Positions 50,308 to 59,637 of a stretch of DNA of 64,000 bases are shown here, piece after piece (positions within the stretch are counted from its first letter, which is position 1; every line of letters begins with the position of its first letter). The notes below the pieces were generated by a model. It made no database searches. It was not told the origin of the DNA and saw nothing but the letters and a program-made list of their open reading frames with translations. The stretch is from JAEUJM01 sp964635055 (GTDB lineage Bacteria > Actinomycetota > Acidimicrobiia > Acidimicrobiales > DATDAH01), in NCBI GenBank assembly GCA_964635055.1, contig CAZWMT010000007.1:1-64000 (forward strand). The letters run 5' to 3'. The position numbers and the translations under genes were made by a program.

Positions 50308-52014
50308 ATGGCAGGCGCCCAGACGATGCAGGTCAGGGTGGTCGCACAGGACCCGTCGGTGCGGGTCGGCGGGCGGATCCTGACCGGCCTCGTCAGCTTC
50401 CCCGCCGAGGAGCTCGAACCCGGCCCCACCGGGCACCGGGTGAGCGTGGTGGACTACGACAGCTCCAGCAAGACGCTGTACCAGGCCAGCCGGCGCCACG
50501 ACTGGCAGCGCGAGCCGAGCGCCGACGAGATCCTGGGCGACCCCGGCTTCCACGCCCAGAACGTCTACGGGCTGGTGATGGGCACGGTCGCCCGCTTCGA
50601 GCAGGCGTTGGGCCGCCGGGTGGGCTGGGGCTTCCCCGCGCACCAGATCAAGGTGGTCCCCCACGCGTTCGACGTGGCCAACGCCTTCTACGCGCCCGAC
50701 AGCGAGGCGCTCCTGTTCGGCTACTTCAGCCGGGGCGGCCGGCGCGTGTTCACCTGCCTGTCCCACGACGTGGTGGTGCACGAGACCACCCACGCCCTGC
50801 TCGACGGGCTGCGCCGGCGGTTCATGAAGCCGTCGTCACCCGACCAGGCCGCGTTACACGAGGGGTTCGCCGACATCGTGGCCCTGCTGTCGGTGTTCGC
50901 CATGACCGAGGTGACCGCCCGGCTGGTCGACGACGTCGGCCGCGACCGCGAGCACCGGCCACCGGGCCAGTACGTGCCGAAGGCACGGTTCCGGGCCGAC
51001 CGCCTGCGCCGGTCGGCGCTGTTCGCGCTGGCCGAGGAGATGGCCGACGAGGTGGATCCCGGGCTCACCGGTGCCCTGCGGCGCTCGGTGAGCCTCGACC
51101 CCGACCCGACCATCCTCGAGTGGCCCGAGTTCGCCGACTCGCACCGGCGCGGCGAGGTGCTGGTGGCCGCGGTGTGCCGGGCCTTCCTGGAGGTCTGGAC
51201 CACGCGGCTCCGGGCCCTGACCCCGCCGGGCAGCACCACGATCGATCGCGACCGGGCGGTCGAGGAGGGGGCCACCATCGCCGGCCTGTTGCTGACGATG
51301 ATGATCCGCGCCCTCGACTACACCCCACCCGTCCACCTGCGCTTCGGCGACTTCCTGTCGGCGGCGCTGACCGCGGACGCCGAGGTCCGCTCCGACGACA
51401 GCCGGTACCACCTCCGCGACGCCCTGCGGTCGTGGTTCGGCGCCTACGGCATCGCGCCGGCGGCCGGCACCGCCGACGGCCTGTGGGAGCGCACCGACCG
51501 GCTCCTCCACCACCCGGGCGTCCGGTTCAGCAGCGTGCAGTCCGACCCCACCGAGATGTTCCGGCTGATCTGGGCCAACCGCGATGCGCTCAAGCTGCCC
51601 CTCACCGCCTACTCCTGGGTCAGCGACCTGTGGCCGTGCGTCCGGGTCGAGCCCGAGGACGGCCTGACCGTGCGCGAGACCGTCGCCACCTGCATCCAGT
51701 ACCTCGACCTCACCGGGGGCGAGTTGGCCGCCTTCGGGCTCCGCAAGCCCACCGGGATGGCCGACGACACCGAGGTGGCGTTGGAGGGGGGCACCACCCT
51801 GGTGCTCGACGAGTACGGGATGCTGAAGTACGAGATCTCCAACCGGCTGCCGTCGCGCTCCGAGCCCGAGGCGCTGGCGCGGGCCCAGGCGCAGATCGAC
51901 TACCTCTACGAGTCGGGGGCCTTCGCCCGGGGTGCCCGCTTCCAGGCCCGGTTGGCCAACGTGCACCGGCTGCGGGCCTCCGCGGTGGCGTCGCGACGGG
52001 AGGAGACCTGGTGA
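50308..52014 (+). CDS. HExxH metallopeptidase (gluzincin-type)
   Basis: 568 residues, no signal peptide. Active-site helix VVHETTHALLDG (H158, E159, H162) with third ligand E185 in LHEGFADIVALLS, so zinc and the gluzincin type (thermolysin-like) are indicated. N- and C-terminal regions outside residues 80-300 are unfamiliar. GAGGGGA precedes ATG 50308. Followed after a 12-bp tandem repeat by an MBL hydrolase. Substrate unknown; a cytosolic protease with a dedicated target is the simplest reading. Confidence 0.8.
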   Translation: MAGAQTMQVRVVAQDPSVRVGGRILTGLVSFPAEELEPGPTGHRVSVVDYDSSSKTLYQASRRHDWQREPSADEILGDPGFHAQNVYGLVMGTVARFEQALGRRVGWGFPAHQIKVVPHAFDVANAFYAPDSEALLFGYFSRGGRRVFTCLSHDVVVHETTHALLDGLRRRFMKPSSPDQAALHEGFADIVALLSVFAMTEVTARLVDDVGRDREHRPPGQYVPKARFRADRLRRSALFALAEEMADEVDPGLTGALRRSVSLDPDPTILEWPEFADSHRRGEVLVAAVCRAFLEVWTTRLRALTPPGSTTIDRDRAVEEGATIAGLLLTMMIRALDYTPPVHLRFGDFLSAALTADAEVRSDDSRYHLRDALRSWFGAYGIAPAAGTADGLWERTDRLLHHPGVRFSSVQSDPTEMFRLIWANRDALKLPLTAYSWVSDLWPCVRVEPEDGLTVRETVATCIQYLDLTGGELAAFGLRKPTGMADDTEVALEGGTTLVLDEYGMLKYEISNRLPSRSEPEALARAQAQIDYLYESGAFARGARFQARLANVHRLRASAVASRREETW

Positions 52015-52058
52015 GGCGTGACGTGAGGCGTGACGTGAGGCGTGACGTGAGGCGTGAC
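52011..52058 (+). repeat. Four 12-bp tandem repeats between peptidase and MBL gene
   Basis: GTGAGGCGTGAC repeated four times exactly. The first copy contains the peptidase stop codon, so the downstream gene starts 24 bp later at ATG 52082 without a clear ribosome site. The repeat can slip without harming either gene. Confidence 0.8.
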
Positions 52059-52081
52059 GTGACGAGACGGCGGGCGGTGCC

Positions 52082-53443
52082 ATGGCGGTGACCAGGCCCA
52101 CCGAGGCGACGATGATCGTCTACAACGTGGGCTTCGGCGACTGCGTGCTGTTGCGCTTCTCGTACCCGGACGGCACGGCGCGCCACGTGCTGGTCGACTT
52201 CGGCACGACGAAGCGGGCGCCGAAGTTCCGGCCCGACTCGATGGAGGCCGTGGCCCGCAAGATCGCCGACGACTGCGGCGGCAAGCTCGAGATGGTGGTG
52301 GCCACCCATCGCCACCGCGACCACATCTCGGGGTTCGCGGGCGAGTCGGGCCGCATCATCGCCGGCCTGCAGCCCGATCTGGTGGTGCAGCCGTGGACCG
52401 AGAAGCCCGATCTCGCCGTCGACGCCACCGGTGCGGCCGGCGTGCGCGGTGGCGGCGGTGCGGGCGGTGGGGGTGGCGGCGGCGCCGGTGGCACCCGCGG
52501 CGTGGCCGCACGCGGCATGGCCGCCCGGCGCTTCGCCGCCCGGCTCGACACCCTGCACGAGGCCGCCGACCAGGTGCTCCAGCAGGTGCCGAGGGTGCGG
52601 GCCACCAAGGGCGTCACCAGGACCGTCGCCGACCAGTTGGCGTTCATCGGCGAGGCCAACCTCAAGAACGTCGAGGCCGTGCGGGCGCTCCAGGCGCTCG
52701 GCAACCGGCGCGTGTACGCGTCGTTCGGCACCGACCTGCGCATCGGGTCCCTCCTGCCGGGGGTCGAGGTGGAGGTGCTCGGCCCACCCACGCTGGCCCA
52801 GTCGGACGAGATCGCCCGCATGGCCGACACCGACGCCGACGAGTTCTGGTCGCTGCTGGCGGCGTCGGCCGGGCGGGCCGTCGTCGGCGGCCACGAGCCG
52901 CTGTTCCCGGGCGCCCGCAAGGCCGGAACCCGCGCCCGGGCGCAGGAGGCCCGCTGGCTGATCCCACGCATCGACAAGATGCAGGCCGAGGAGCTGCTGG
53001 CACTGGTGCGCATCCTCGACGGGGTGATGAACAACACCAGCCTGATCCTGCTGTTCTCCGTGGGCGACAGCCGGCTGCTCTTCCCCGGTGACGCGCAGCT
53101 CGAGAACTGGCGCTACGCCCTCGAGCTCGCGCCCGAGGCGGCCGACATCCGCAAGCGGCTGGCCGCCACCAAGGTGTACAAGGTGGGCCACCACGGCAGC
53201 CTCAACGCCACGCCACGGACGATGCTGTGGGGCGGGTTCACCCGCAAGGACCTCCCCGATCCCGACGAGCGGCTCGTCACCCTCCTGTCCACCACGTCGG
53301 GCAAGCACGGCGACGAGGACCACGGCACCGAGGTGCCCCGGCGGCGGCTGGTCGACGAGCTCACCAGGCGCAGCCGCCTGTTCAACACCCAGGACTGCGA
53401 CGCGACCACCGGGTGGTGGCGGCAGGTCACCGTTCCGCTCTGA
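52082..53443 (+). CDS. MBL-fold metallohydrolase (ComEC-C-like)
   Basis: 453 residues, cytosolic. Metal motif THRHRDH (75-81), later PGDAQ and GHHGSLNAT. A Gly-rich run (about 121-137) splits the fold. ComEC-type MBL domains act on DNA or nucleotides, others on lactones or RNA; a large insertion (about 120-330) makes this one atypical. ATG 52082. Confidence 0.8.
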   Translation: MAVTRPTEATMIVYNVGFGDCVLLRFSYPDGTARHVLVDFGTTKRAPKFRPDSMEAVARKIADDCGGKLEMVVATHRHRDHISGFAGESGRIIAGLQPDLVVQPWTEKPDLAVDATGAAGVRGGGGAGGGGGGGAGGTRGVAARGMAARRFAARLDTLHEAADQVLQQVPRVRATKGVTRTVADQLAFIGEANLKNVEAVRALQALGNRRVYASFGTDLRIGSLLPGVEVEVLGPPTLAQSDEIARMADTDADEFWSLLAASAGRAVVGGHEPLFPGARKAGTRARAQEARWLIPRIDKMQAEELLALVRILDGVMNNTSLILLFSVGDSRLLFPGDAQLENWRYALELAPEAADIRKRLAATKVYKVGHHGSLNATPRTMLWGGFTRKDLPDPDERLVTLLSTTSGKHGDEDHGTEVPRRRLVDELTRRSRLFNTQDCDATTGWWRQVTVPL

Positions 53444-53500
53444 CCGGATTTCGGGGTCGCACCGGTCGGTGTCGTGCCGTTCCGCCGCCAGGATGGACCC

Positions 53501-54082
53501 GTGTCCCGCTGGTTCACCGCCGACCTCCACCTGGGGCACGAGAACATCATCCGGTACTGCCACCGCCCCTTCGCCGACGTCGAGGCCATGAACGCGGCGC
53601 TCATCGAGCGGTGGAACGACGTGGTCGCCGCCGGTGACGAGGTGTGGGTGCTGGGCGACCTGGCCATGGGGCCGATCCGGGAGTCGTTGACCCTCGTCGC
53701 CGGCCTGTCCGGGCGCAAGGTGCTGGTCGCGGGCAACCACGACCGCTGCTGGAACGGGTACCGGGGACGCCCCCGGGCGCGGCCCGAGGAGTGGACCGCC
53801 GCCTACCTCGACGCCGGGTTCGACGAGATCCACCAGGGCACCGTCGAGCTCGCCGTCGGCGGCGTGGGTGTGCTCGCCGGCCACTTCCCCTACCAGGGCG
53901 ACAGCCAGCCCGTGGACCGCTACACCGAGTTCCGCCCCCACGACGACGGCCGCTGGATCCTGCACGGCCACGTGCACGACCGGTGGCGCATGGAGGGGCG
54001 CCAGATCAACGTGGGGGTCGACGTGTGGGACTACCGACCGGTCGCCGAGGCGACGATCGCCGCGATCATCGCCGGTCGTTGA
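53501..54082 (+). CDS. Calcineurin-like metallophosphoesterase
   Basis: 193 residues. Motifs in order: FTADLHLGHEN, VWVLGDLAMG, VAGNHDR, AGHFPYQ, LHGHVHDR, which is a complete dinuclear metal set. Soluble. GTG 53501 is the preferred start, since conserved sequence starts at residue 4; GTG 53474 is in frame too. Third gene in the metal-enzyme row; the spacing (58 bp) does not prove co-transcription. Confidence 0.88.
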   Translation: MSRWFTADLHLGHENIIRYCHRPFADVEAMNAALIERWNDVVAAGDEVWVLGDLAMGPIRESLTLVAGLSGRKVLVAGNHDRCWNGYRGRPRARPEEWTAAYLDAGFDEIHQGTVELAVGGVGVLAGHFPYQGDSQPVDRYTEFRPHDDGRWILHGHVHDRWRMEGRQINVGVDVWDYRPVAEATIAAIIAGR

Positions 54083-54120
54083 GGCGGCCGGGCGCGGTAG
54101 GCCCGGCGGGCCCGGCGGGT

Positions 54121-54135
54121 TGAGCCCTGGGCTCA
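54121..54135. promoter_or_regulatory. 15-bp palindrome
   Basis: TGAGCCC-T-GGGCTCA, 110 bp upstream of the serine hydrolase. Too tight for a stem-loop, so a protein site is possible. Confidence 0.3.
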
Positions 54136-54246
54136 GCGGGTTCGCCCGGGACACGCGATGCGGGTGCTCGCCCCCGCGTCGCCCGGCGACCGGCGCCGGG
54201 TGCCGCGTTGCGTAGCCTCACTCGGACGCTCGAGGGGGAGAGGCTC

Positions 54247-55506
54247 GTGATCAGGTGGATGGTGGACACCACGGTGGGTGCGCTGGCGCGCCGCAGCGCG
54301 GTGCCCGACGCCGTCGAGACGGTGACGGTGCGGGGCCACGAGGCGGCGGCGACGGTGCCGGTCGACGCGGTGTGGGAGCGGGTCGAGGCGCTCTACCGCA
54401 CGGGGATGCACCCCGGCATCCAGATGTGCGTCCGTCACGAGGGCCAGGTGGTGATCGACCGGGCCATCGGCCATGCCCGAGGTGTGCGTCCCGACCGCCC
54501 GTTCGACCCCGACGAGGCCGTGGCGATGCAACTGGACACGCCCGTCAACCTGTTCTCCGCGTCAAAGGCCGTCACCGGCATGCTGATGCACAAGTTGGAG
54601 GAGCAGGGGGTGCTCTCGATCGACGATCGGGTGGCGGACCACGTGCCCGGGTTCGCGAAGCACGGCAAGGGCGACATCACGCTGCGCCACGTGCTGAGCC
54701 ACCAGGCCGGCATCCCCACCATGCCCAGGGAGTCGTTCGACCTCGACATGCTGGCCGACCCCGAGCGGGCCGAGGCGGTGCTGTGCGAGCTGCGCCCCTC
54801 CGCGCCGATCGGGGGGCCACCCGCCTATCACGCCGTGGTCGGCGGGTTCGTGATGGAGATGGTGGCCCGGCACGCCACCGGTCGCAGCCTGCGCGACATC
54901 CTCGACGACGAGGTGCGCCGGCCCCTCGGCCTGTCCCGTTTCAGCTTCGGCGTCGACCCCGCCGAGGTCGACCTGGTGGCCGAGAACGTCGAGACGGGCC
55001 TGGCCTTCCTGCTCCCGCTCGAGATCTTCTTCCACCGGGCCCTCGGCGCCCCGTGGGGCCGCCTGCTGCGCATGTCGAACGATCCCCGGTTCCTGACCGC
55101 GGTGGTGCCTTCGGGCAATGCCATCGTCACCGCACGCGACGCCGCCACCTTCTACCAGTGCCTGCTGAACGAGGGTGAGATCGACGGCACCCGCGTGTTC
55201 GCCGCCGACACCATCGCCCGCGCCCTGGAGCCCGAGGACGTGGGCACGCCCTTCGACCGCATGCTCGGCCTGCCGATGCGGTACAGCTCGGCGTTCATGC
55301 TCGGCAACGAGGGCCTCAGCCTCTACGGCTGGGACCATCGACGTGCCTTCGGCCACCTGGGGATGTCCAACATGCTCACCTGGGCCGACCCCGACCGCGA
55401 CCTGGTGGTGGCGCTGCTGACCACCGGCAAACCCATGCTCGGCACCCATCTGCTGGCGTTCCCCCAGCTCATCGGCGCCATCCACGACACGTTCCCCGAC
55501 CGGTAG
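54247..55506 (+). CDS. Serine hydrolase, beta-lactamase fold
   Basis: 419 residues. Nucleophile tetrad SASK in LFSASKAVTGMLMH, the Tyr motif region PPAYHAVVGG and end motif FGHLGMSN; these are the class C/esterase EstB-type motifs. No signal peptide, so probably an intracellular esterase or transesterase. GTG 54247 with GGGGGAGAGG upstream. Confidence 0.85.
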   Translation: MIRWMVDTTVGALARRSAVPDAVETVTVRGHEAAATVPVDAVWERVEALYRTGMHPGIQMCVRHEGQVVIDRAIGHARGVRPDRPFDPDEAVAMQLDTPVNLFSASKAVTGMLMHKLEEQGVLSIDDRVADHVPGFAKHGKGDITLRHVLSHQAGIPTMPRESFDLDMLADPERAEAVLCELRPSAPIGGPPAYHAVVGGFVMEMVARHATGRSLRDILDDEVRRPLGLSRFSFGVDPAEVDLVAENVETGLAFLLPLEIFFHRALGAPWGRLLRMSNDPRFLTAVVPSGNAIVTARDAATFYQCLLNEGEIDGTRVFAADTIARALEPEDVGTPFDRMLGLPMRYSSAFMLGNEGLSLYGWDHRRAFGHLGMSNMLTWADPDRDLVVALLTTGKPMLGTHLLAFPQLIGAIHDTFPDR

Positions 55507-55659
55507 GCCCCTGCGCACGGGTGAGGTCGGCCGGCGACCACCCGGGGAGGGTCGAGCGTCGCCCGACTGAGCCGATCGGGGTGCGCGACCCGACCGGTGC
55601 GTGGCCCCCACCGGTTCGGGAGGCGGCGTGCGCCGCCGGGGCGACGACAGGAGACCACG

Positions 55660-56118
55660 ATGCCCGAGAGCACCACACCTGCGGGTTGGTACATCGACCC
55701 GTTCGGGCAGGCCGACGGTCGGTACTGGAACGGTCTGCGCTGGACCGACGCCGTGTCGCGAGGTGGTGTCACGCTGAAGCTGCCGCCCGATCCCGATCAG
55801 GTGGCGATCCCGCCGATCCCCGGCAGCGAGTTGCGGGCCCCCGCCGGCCCCACTGCCGGCCCGCAGGGCACACCGCCGCCGGCGCCACCCCGACGCTCGC
55901 CGGCGTTGGCCATCATCGGCGTGCTCGTCGCCATCGCGGTGGCGGTGCTCATCGTGGTGGTGCTGACCCGCGACGACTCGGGTGACACACCGACACCGGC
56001 CACCGACACGCCGGCGTCCACCGGCGCCCCGGTCACCGAGCCACCCGTCACCGAGCCTCCGGTCACCGAGCCACCCGTCACCAACCCGCCCGACACCACG
56101 CCCACCACCGCCGCCTGA
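55660..56118 (+). CDS. DUF2510 membrane protein with TEPPV repeats
   Basis: 152 residues. DUF2510 at the N-terminus (PAGWYIDPFGQADGRYWNGLRWTD), Pro-rich linker, one membrane helix (about 85-107), then an outside tail with PVTEPPVTEPPVT repeats. The family is a small N-terminal domain of unknown role in actinobacterial membrane proteins. ATG 55660 with ACAGGAG. Confidence 0.85.
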   Translation: MPESTTPAGWYIDPFGQADGRYWNGLRWTDAVSRGGVTLKLPPDPDQVAIPPIPGSELRAPAGPTAGPQGTPPPAPPRRSPALAIIGVLVAIAVAVLIVVVLTRDDSGDTPTPATDTPASTGAPVTEPPVTEPPVTEPPVTNPPDTTPTTAA

Positions 56119-56123
56119 CCGGC

Positions 56124-56172
56124 ACCGCCACCCGGCACCCGGCACCCGGCATCCGGCATCCGCCACCCGGCA
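56124..56172. repeat. Heptanucleotide tandem repeat
   Basis: Six or seven CCCGGCA-type units (some CCGCCAC or TCCGGCA), just after the DUF2510 stop. Slippage-prone, no coding support; the rest of 56119-56349 holds nothing recognisable. Confidence 0.6.
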
Positions 56173-56349
56173 TCCTGACGCCGCGCGGCGCCGGATCGGC
56201 GGGGTCGCCCACCGCCGGTCGGATGCCGGGGCACCTCGCCGGCCCACGATGCCGACCGAGGCGCCCGCCGGCGGCGCGCCCGGCACGCTCATCAGACGCC
56301 GGTCCCCGTCGACCGCCGGTCGAACCAGCCGTCACCCCCCTCGTGGGCG

Positions 56350-56508
56350 TCAGGACGATCGGCGGGAGCGGCGGATCAACAGCCACACACCCACGGCGGC
56401 GGCCACCAGCAGCACCGCGCCCACGATGAGCAGCACGGGTGACGACGACGTGGAGTTGCTCTCGTCGGGGATGTCGGCGAGGACGACCAAGCGGAGCAAC
56501 AGGCTCAT
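56350..56508 (-). CDS. 52-residue single-helix membrane protein
   Basis: ATG 56508 overlaps the stop of the upstream minus-strand gene (ATGA), so translation is probably coupled. One hydrophobic helix (about 24-45: VLLIVGAVLLVAAAVGVWLL) ends in a basic tail (IRRSRRSS). No family recognised. Confidence 0.55.
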   Translation of the reverse strand: MSLLLRLVVLADIPDESNSTSSSPVLLIVGAVLLVAAAVGVWLLIRRSRRSS

Positions 56509-57461
56509 GGCACCATCCAATCAGGGTTGCGGCCGCGCCCGCGCCCGAGGCCGCCGGCCCAGGCCATGGTGAGGGCGATCAGCACCGGGAACTCGAGGTA
56601 GGCGTGGTACGAGGCCAGCGACGTGTACAGCGTGCGGCCCTGGGCGTAGTCGTGGGCGGCCACCAGCGCCACCAGCACGGTCGCGCCGGCCGCCAGCAGG
56701 AGCAGACGCCGCCCCCGCAGCTTCGAGCCGACCGGCGTGGCCTCGAACGCCTCGGTGGCCTCGGGTGCGTGGCGGGGGAAGAACCAGCACCACACCGTGT
56801 AGTGCATCACCTGGGCGAACCCGAAGTGGGCGAGGAAGCGCGCTGCCGCCGGGCCGGCGGGGTCGAGCACGATCGACGGCACGACCGTGGCGCCGGCGGT
56901 GGCGGACGCGGTGGTGCTGCCGGCGGCCAGCCACGGGTCGAGCACGCCCGACAGGAGCAGGATCGGCACGACCACGGCCCAGGCCAGCGTGGTGCCCCGC
57001 ACGGCCCGGCGCTTGGCCGGGTCGGCCAGGGTGGCCGACCACTCCCAGAGGAACACCGCCGGAAGCAGGTTGTGCAGGTTGGCCTGCAGCACGAACCAGG
57101 TGTCGGGCCGGAGCAGGGCGAACGCCGCCACGGGCGCCAGCACCGCCAGCCCCACCGCCCGTGCCCGCCACGAGCGGGCCAGCAGCACCGTGACGGCGAG
57201 CATCCCCACCAGCAGTACGATCTCGACCCGGCGGGGCAGCACCCCCGGCAGGAGCAGGCGGCTCACCACGATGCTGACGAGCACCACGTTCACGCCCACC
57301 AGGAACCGGCCGTGCAGCACACCGTGGTAGCGACCCGACACGTACCGCACCTCGAGGGCCACGTGCACCATGCCGATGGCCAGGAGCCCGAAGACCACCA
57401 CGTCGAGCGGGACCGACAGCGCCAACCCGAGCGCGATCACCATCGCCACGCCGAGGCCCAC
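56505..57461 (-). CDS. Polytopic membrane protein of unknown function
   Basis: 318 residues, about nine hydrophobic helices; text such as LLAIGMVHVALEVRYVSGRYHGVLHGRF, QANLHNLLPAVFLWEW, FLAHFGFAQVMHYTVWCWFF and ASYHAYLEFPVLIALTMAWA includes several helix histidines. GTG 57461 has GAGAGG 9 bases upstream. Its start is two bases from the divergent membrane gene's coding-like region. Family unrecognised; histidines could bind haem or metal. Confidence 0.7.
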   Translation of the reverse strand: MGLGVAMVIALGLALSVPLDVVVFGLLAIGMVHVALEVRYVSGRYHGVLHGRFLVGVNVVLVSIVVSRLLLPGVLPRRVEIVLLVGMLAVTVLLARSWRARAVGLAVLAPVAAFALLRPDTWFVLQANLHNLLPAVFLWEWSATLADPAKRRAVRGTTLAWAVVVPILLLSGVLDPWLAAGSTTASATAGATVVPSIVLDPAGPAAARFLAHFGFAQVMHYTVWCWFFPRHAPEATEAFEATPVGSKLRGRRLLLLAAGATVLVALVAAHDYAQGRTLYTSLASYHAYLEFPVLIALTMAWAGGLGRGRGRNPDWMVP

Positions 57462-57462
57462 G

Positions 57463-57822
57463 ATCGCTGACCTCTCGTACCCCGTCGCCCTCGGCGCCAC
57501 GCTGGCGGTCGAGGTGCCGCTGTACGCCGTGCTGCTCCCCCGGCTCGCGCCTGCACCGCTGTCGGCGACAAGGGGAGCGGCGGTGGGTGTGCTGGTCAAC
57601 GTGGTGTCGCATCCCTTCCTGTGGTTCGCGCTGCAGCCGCTGGGCCGATGGGCCGGCGCCCCGACCGTAGTTGAGGTGGGCGTCGCCGAGGTGGCCGTCT
57701 GGCTGCTGGAGGCGGCGCTGGTGCGGGCCACCACCGCCACGGCCTGGCCGGCGTCGCTGAGCGTGGCCGCCGTGGCCAACCTGGCATCGGTCGCCGTCGG
57801 CCTCGTGTTGTTCTCGCTCTGA
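57463..57822 (+). CDS. Small membrane protein, start unresolved
   Basis: About 119 residues, three or four helices (YPVALGATLAVEVPLYAVLLP, AVGVLVNVVSHPFLWFALQPL, VAVWLLEAALVRATTATA, AVANLASVAVGLVLFSL). No standard start is at 57463; in frame are ATG 57376 (would overlap the opposite gene by 85 bases) and GTG 57517 (would lose part of the first helix). Coding-like composition begins near 57463. Family unrecognised. Confidence 0.55.
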   Translation: MADLSYPVALGATLAVEVPLYAVLLPRLAPAPLSATRGAAVGVLVNVVSHPFLWFALQPLGRWAGAPTVVEVGVAEVAVWLLEAALVRATTATAWPASLSVAAVANLASVAVGLVLFSL

Positions 57823-57899
57823 CCCGGGATCGGTCCGCGCCGGTGTGCGCTGCCGCCATTCGTGGCCACCGACAGTGGCGAGGTGGTGGGGTCGGCGCG

Positions 57900-57938
57900 G
57901 CCCGACGAGTACGTCGTGATGGCTGAGCCTCGTCGGGC
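57900..57938 (+). terminator. Hairpin downstream of the small membrane gene
   Basis: GCCCGACGAG and CTCGTCGGGC (10 bp) around a 19-base loop. Nothing else recognisable in 57823-58070. Confidence 0.45.
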
Positions 57939-58070
57939 ACCGGTCTCGGCGTCACGCCGACACCTTCACCGGTGAGCGACGCTCGACCCGGCGGGACGTG
58001 GCCAACTGGGGCGCGGCGCCGATCGACCGCTCATCCGGACGGGGCCGCGTCGATGAGGCAGGCTCGGGGG

Positions 58071-59453
58071 ATGAGCGACGCCGATGCCCTGTTCCAGCGT
58101 GCCGCGGCGGTGGCCGCGGCGTATCGAGACTCGGTGGGCGGGCGACCCGTGCGGGCCGCTGCGACCGGCGAGGAGCTGCGCGCCGCGTTCGGTGTCGCGC
58201 TCCCCGACGGACCGCTGCCGAGCGCCCGGGTGCTCGACGAGCTGGTGGCCGCCGCCGACCCGGGGCTGGTCCACACCGCCGGTGGGCGCTTCTTCGGGTT
58301 CGTGATCGGTGGCTCGTACGACCTCGCGGTGGCGGCCGAGATGGTGACCGCAGGGTGGGACCAGTGCGCCTACAACCACGTGCTCACCCCGGCGGGCGCC
58401 GCCGCCGAGCAGGCGGCCGGCGGCTGGCTGAAGGACCTCCTCGGGCTGCCGGCCACCGCGTCGGTGGGCTTCGTGACCGGCGGGCAGGAGGCCAACACGG
58501 TCGGCCTCGCCGCCGGTCGCCACGAGGTGCTCGCCGAGGCCGGGTGGGACGTCGAGGCCGACGGGCTGGCGGGGGCGCCCCGGGTGCGGGTGGTGGCCGG
58601 CGCGGAGCGCCACGCCACCATCGACCGGGCCCTGCGCCTGCTGGGGTTCGGCACCAGCACGCTCGAACCCGTCGCGGTCGATGCCAACGGCGCCATCCGG
58701 CCGGACGAGCTGACCCGGGTGCTGGCGGCCGGAGCGCCGGGCCCCACCATCGTGTGCCTCCAGGCCGGCAACGTGAACTCCGGGGCCTGCGACCCGTTGC
58801 GGGATGCGATCGCCGCCGCTCGCGGGCACGGCGCCTGGGTGCACGTGGACGGGGCGTTCGGCCTGTGGGCCGCGGCCAGCCCCCGCACCCGCGTCCTGGT
58901 CGACGGCATCGAGCTGGCCGACTCGTGGGGCTGCGACGGCCACAAGTGGCTCAACCTGCCCTACGACTCCGGGTTCGCCATCTGCGCCCACCCCGAGGTG
59001 CACGCCACCGCGGTGCGCTACTCGGCGGCCTACCTCACCGGATCGGGCGGCGCCGACCTGGGCATGTCCGACTTCACCCTCGAGTCGTCGCGCCGGGCCC
59101 GCGGCTTCTCCGCGTGGGCGCTGCTGCGCCACCTCGGGCGCAGCGGCGTGGCCGACCTGGTCGACCACCTGTGCGCGATGGCCCGCCGCATCGCCGACGG
59201 CCTGGCCGCGGGAGGGGCCCGCATCGCCAACGAGGTGGTGCTGAACCAGGTGCTGGCCGACTTCGGCGACGACGCCCGCAACGCTGCCATCGCCACCGCC
59301 GTCCAGGAGGAGGGCACGTGCTGGCTGGCCACCACCGACTGGCAGGGCCGCCGCCTGCTGCGCCTGTCCGTCTCGAGCTGCGCCACCACCGCCGACGACG
59401 TCGACCGCTCGGTGGCGTCGATCCTGCGCCACGCCGGCCGACAGGCCAGCTGA
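58071..59453 (+). CDS. Pyridoxal-phosphate dependent decarboxylase family
   Basis: 460 residues. PLP lysine in DGHKWLNLPYD (the lysine pairs with the conserved HK), TGGQEANTVGLAAGR, VCLQAGNVNSGACD and HVDGAFGLWAAAS fit group II (Dopa/Glu/Trp) decarboxylases or closely related enzymes. The ATG at 58071 is preferred over 58053, since conserved sequence begins after it. Substrate not assigned. Confidence 0.87.
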   Translation: MSDADALFQRAAAVAAAYRDSVGGRPVRAAATGEELRAAFGVALPDGPLPSARVLDELVAAADPGLVHTAGGRFFGFVIGGSYDLAVAAEMVTAGWDQCAYNHVLTPAGAAAEQAAGGWLKDLLGLPATASVGFVTGGQEANTVGLAAGRHEVLAEAGWDVEADGLAGAPRVRVVAGAERHATIDRALRLLGFGTSTLEPVAVDANGAIRPDELTRVLAAGAPGPTIVCLQAGNVNSGACDPLRDAIAAARGHGAWVHVDGAFGLWAAASPRTRVLVDGIELADSWGCDGHKWLNLPYDSGFAICAHPEVHATAVRYSAAYLTGSGGADLGMSDFTLESSRRARGFSAWALLRHLGRSGVADLVDHLCAMARRIADGLAAGGARIANEVVLNQVLADFGDDARNAAIATAVQEEGTCWLATTDWQGRRLLRLSVSSCATTADDVDRSVASILRHAGRQAS

Positions 59454-59637
59454 CACGCCGCGGACCGCAGGCGACCGGTGTCGACCGGTGTCGACCGGGC
59501 CTCGGCTCGGTGCCCGTCCGCCCGGTCCTCGGTGGGCCGACCGACCCTCGTCGTTGCCCGGTGTCGTCCGAGCGTCCGCCCCCGGTCGCCGGCCACGCCG
59601 CCTTCCCCGTCGAGCCACGCCGCTCGACACCCGCATC

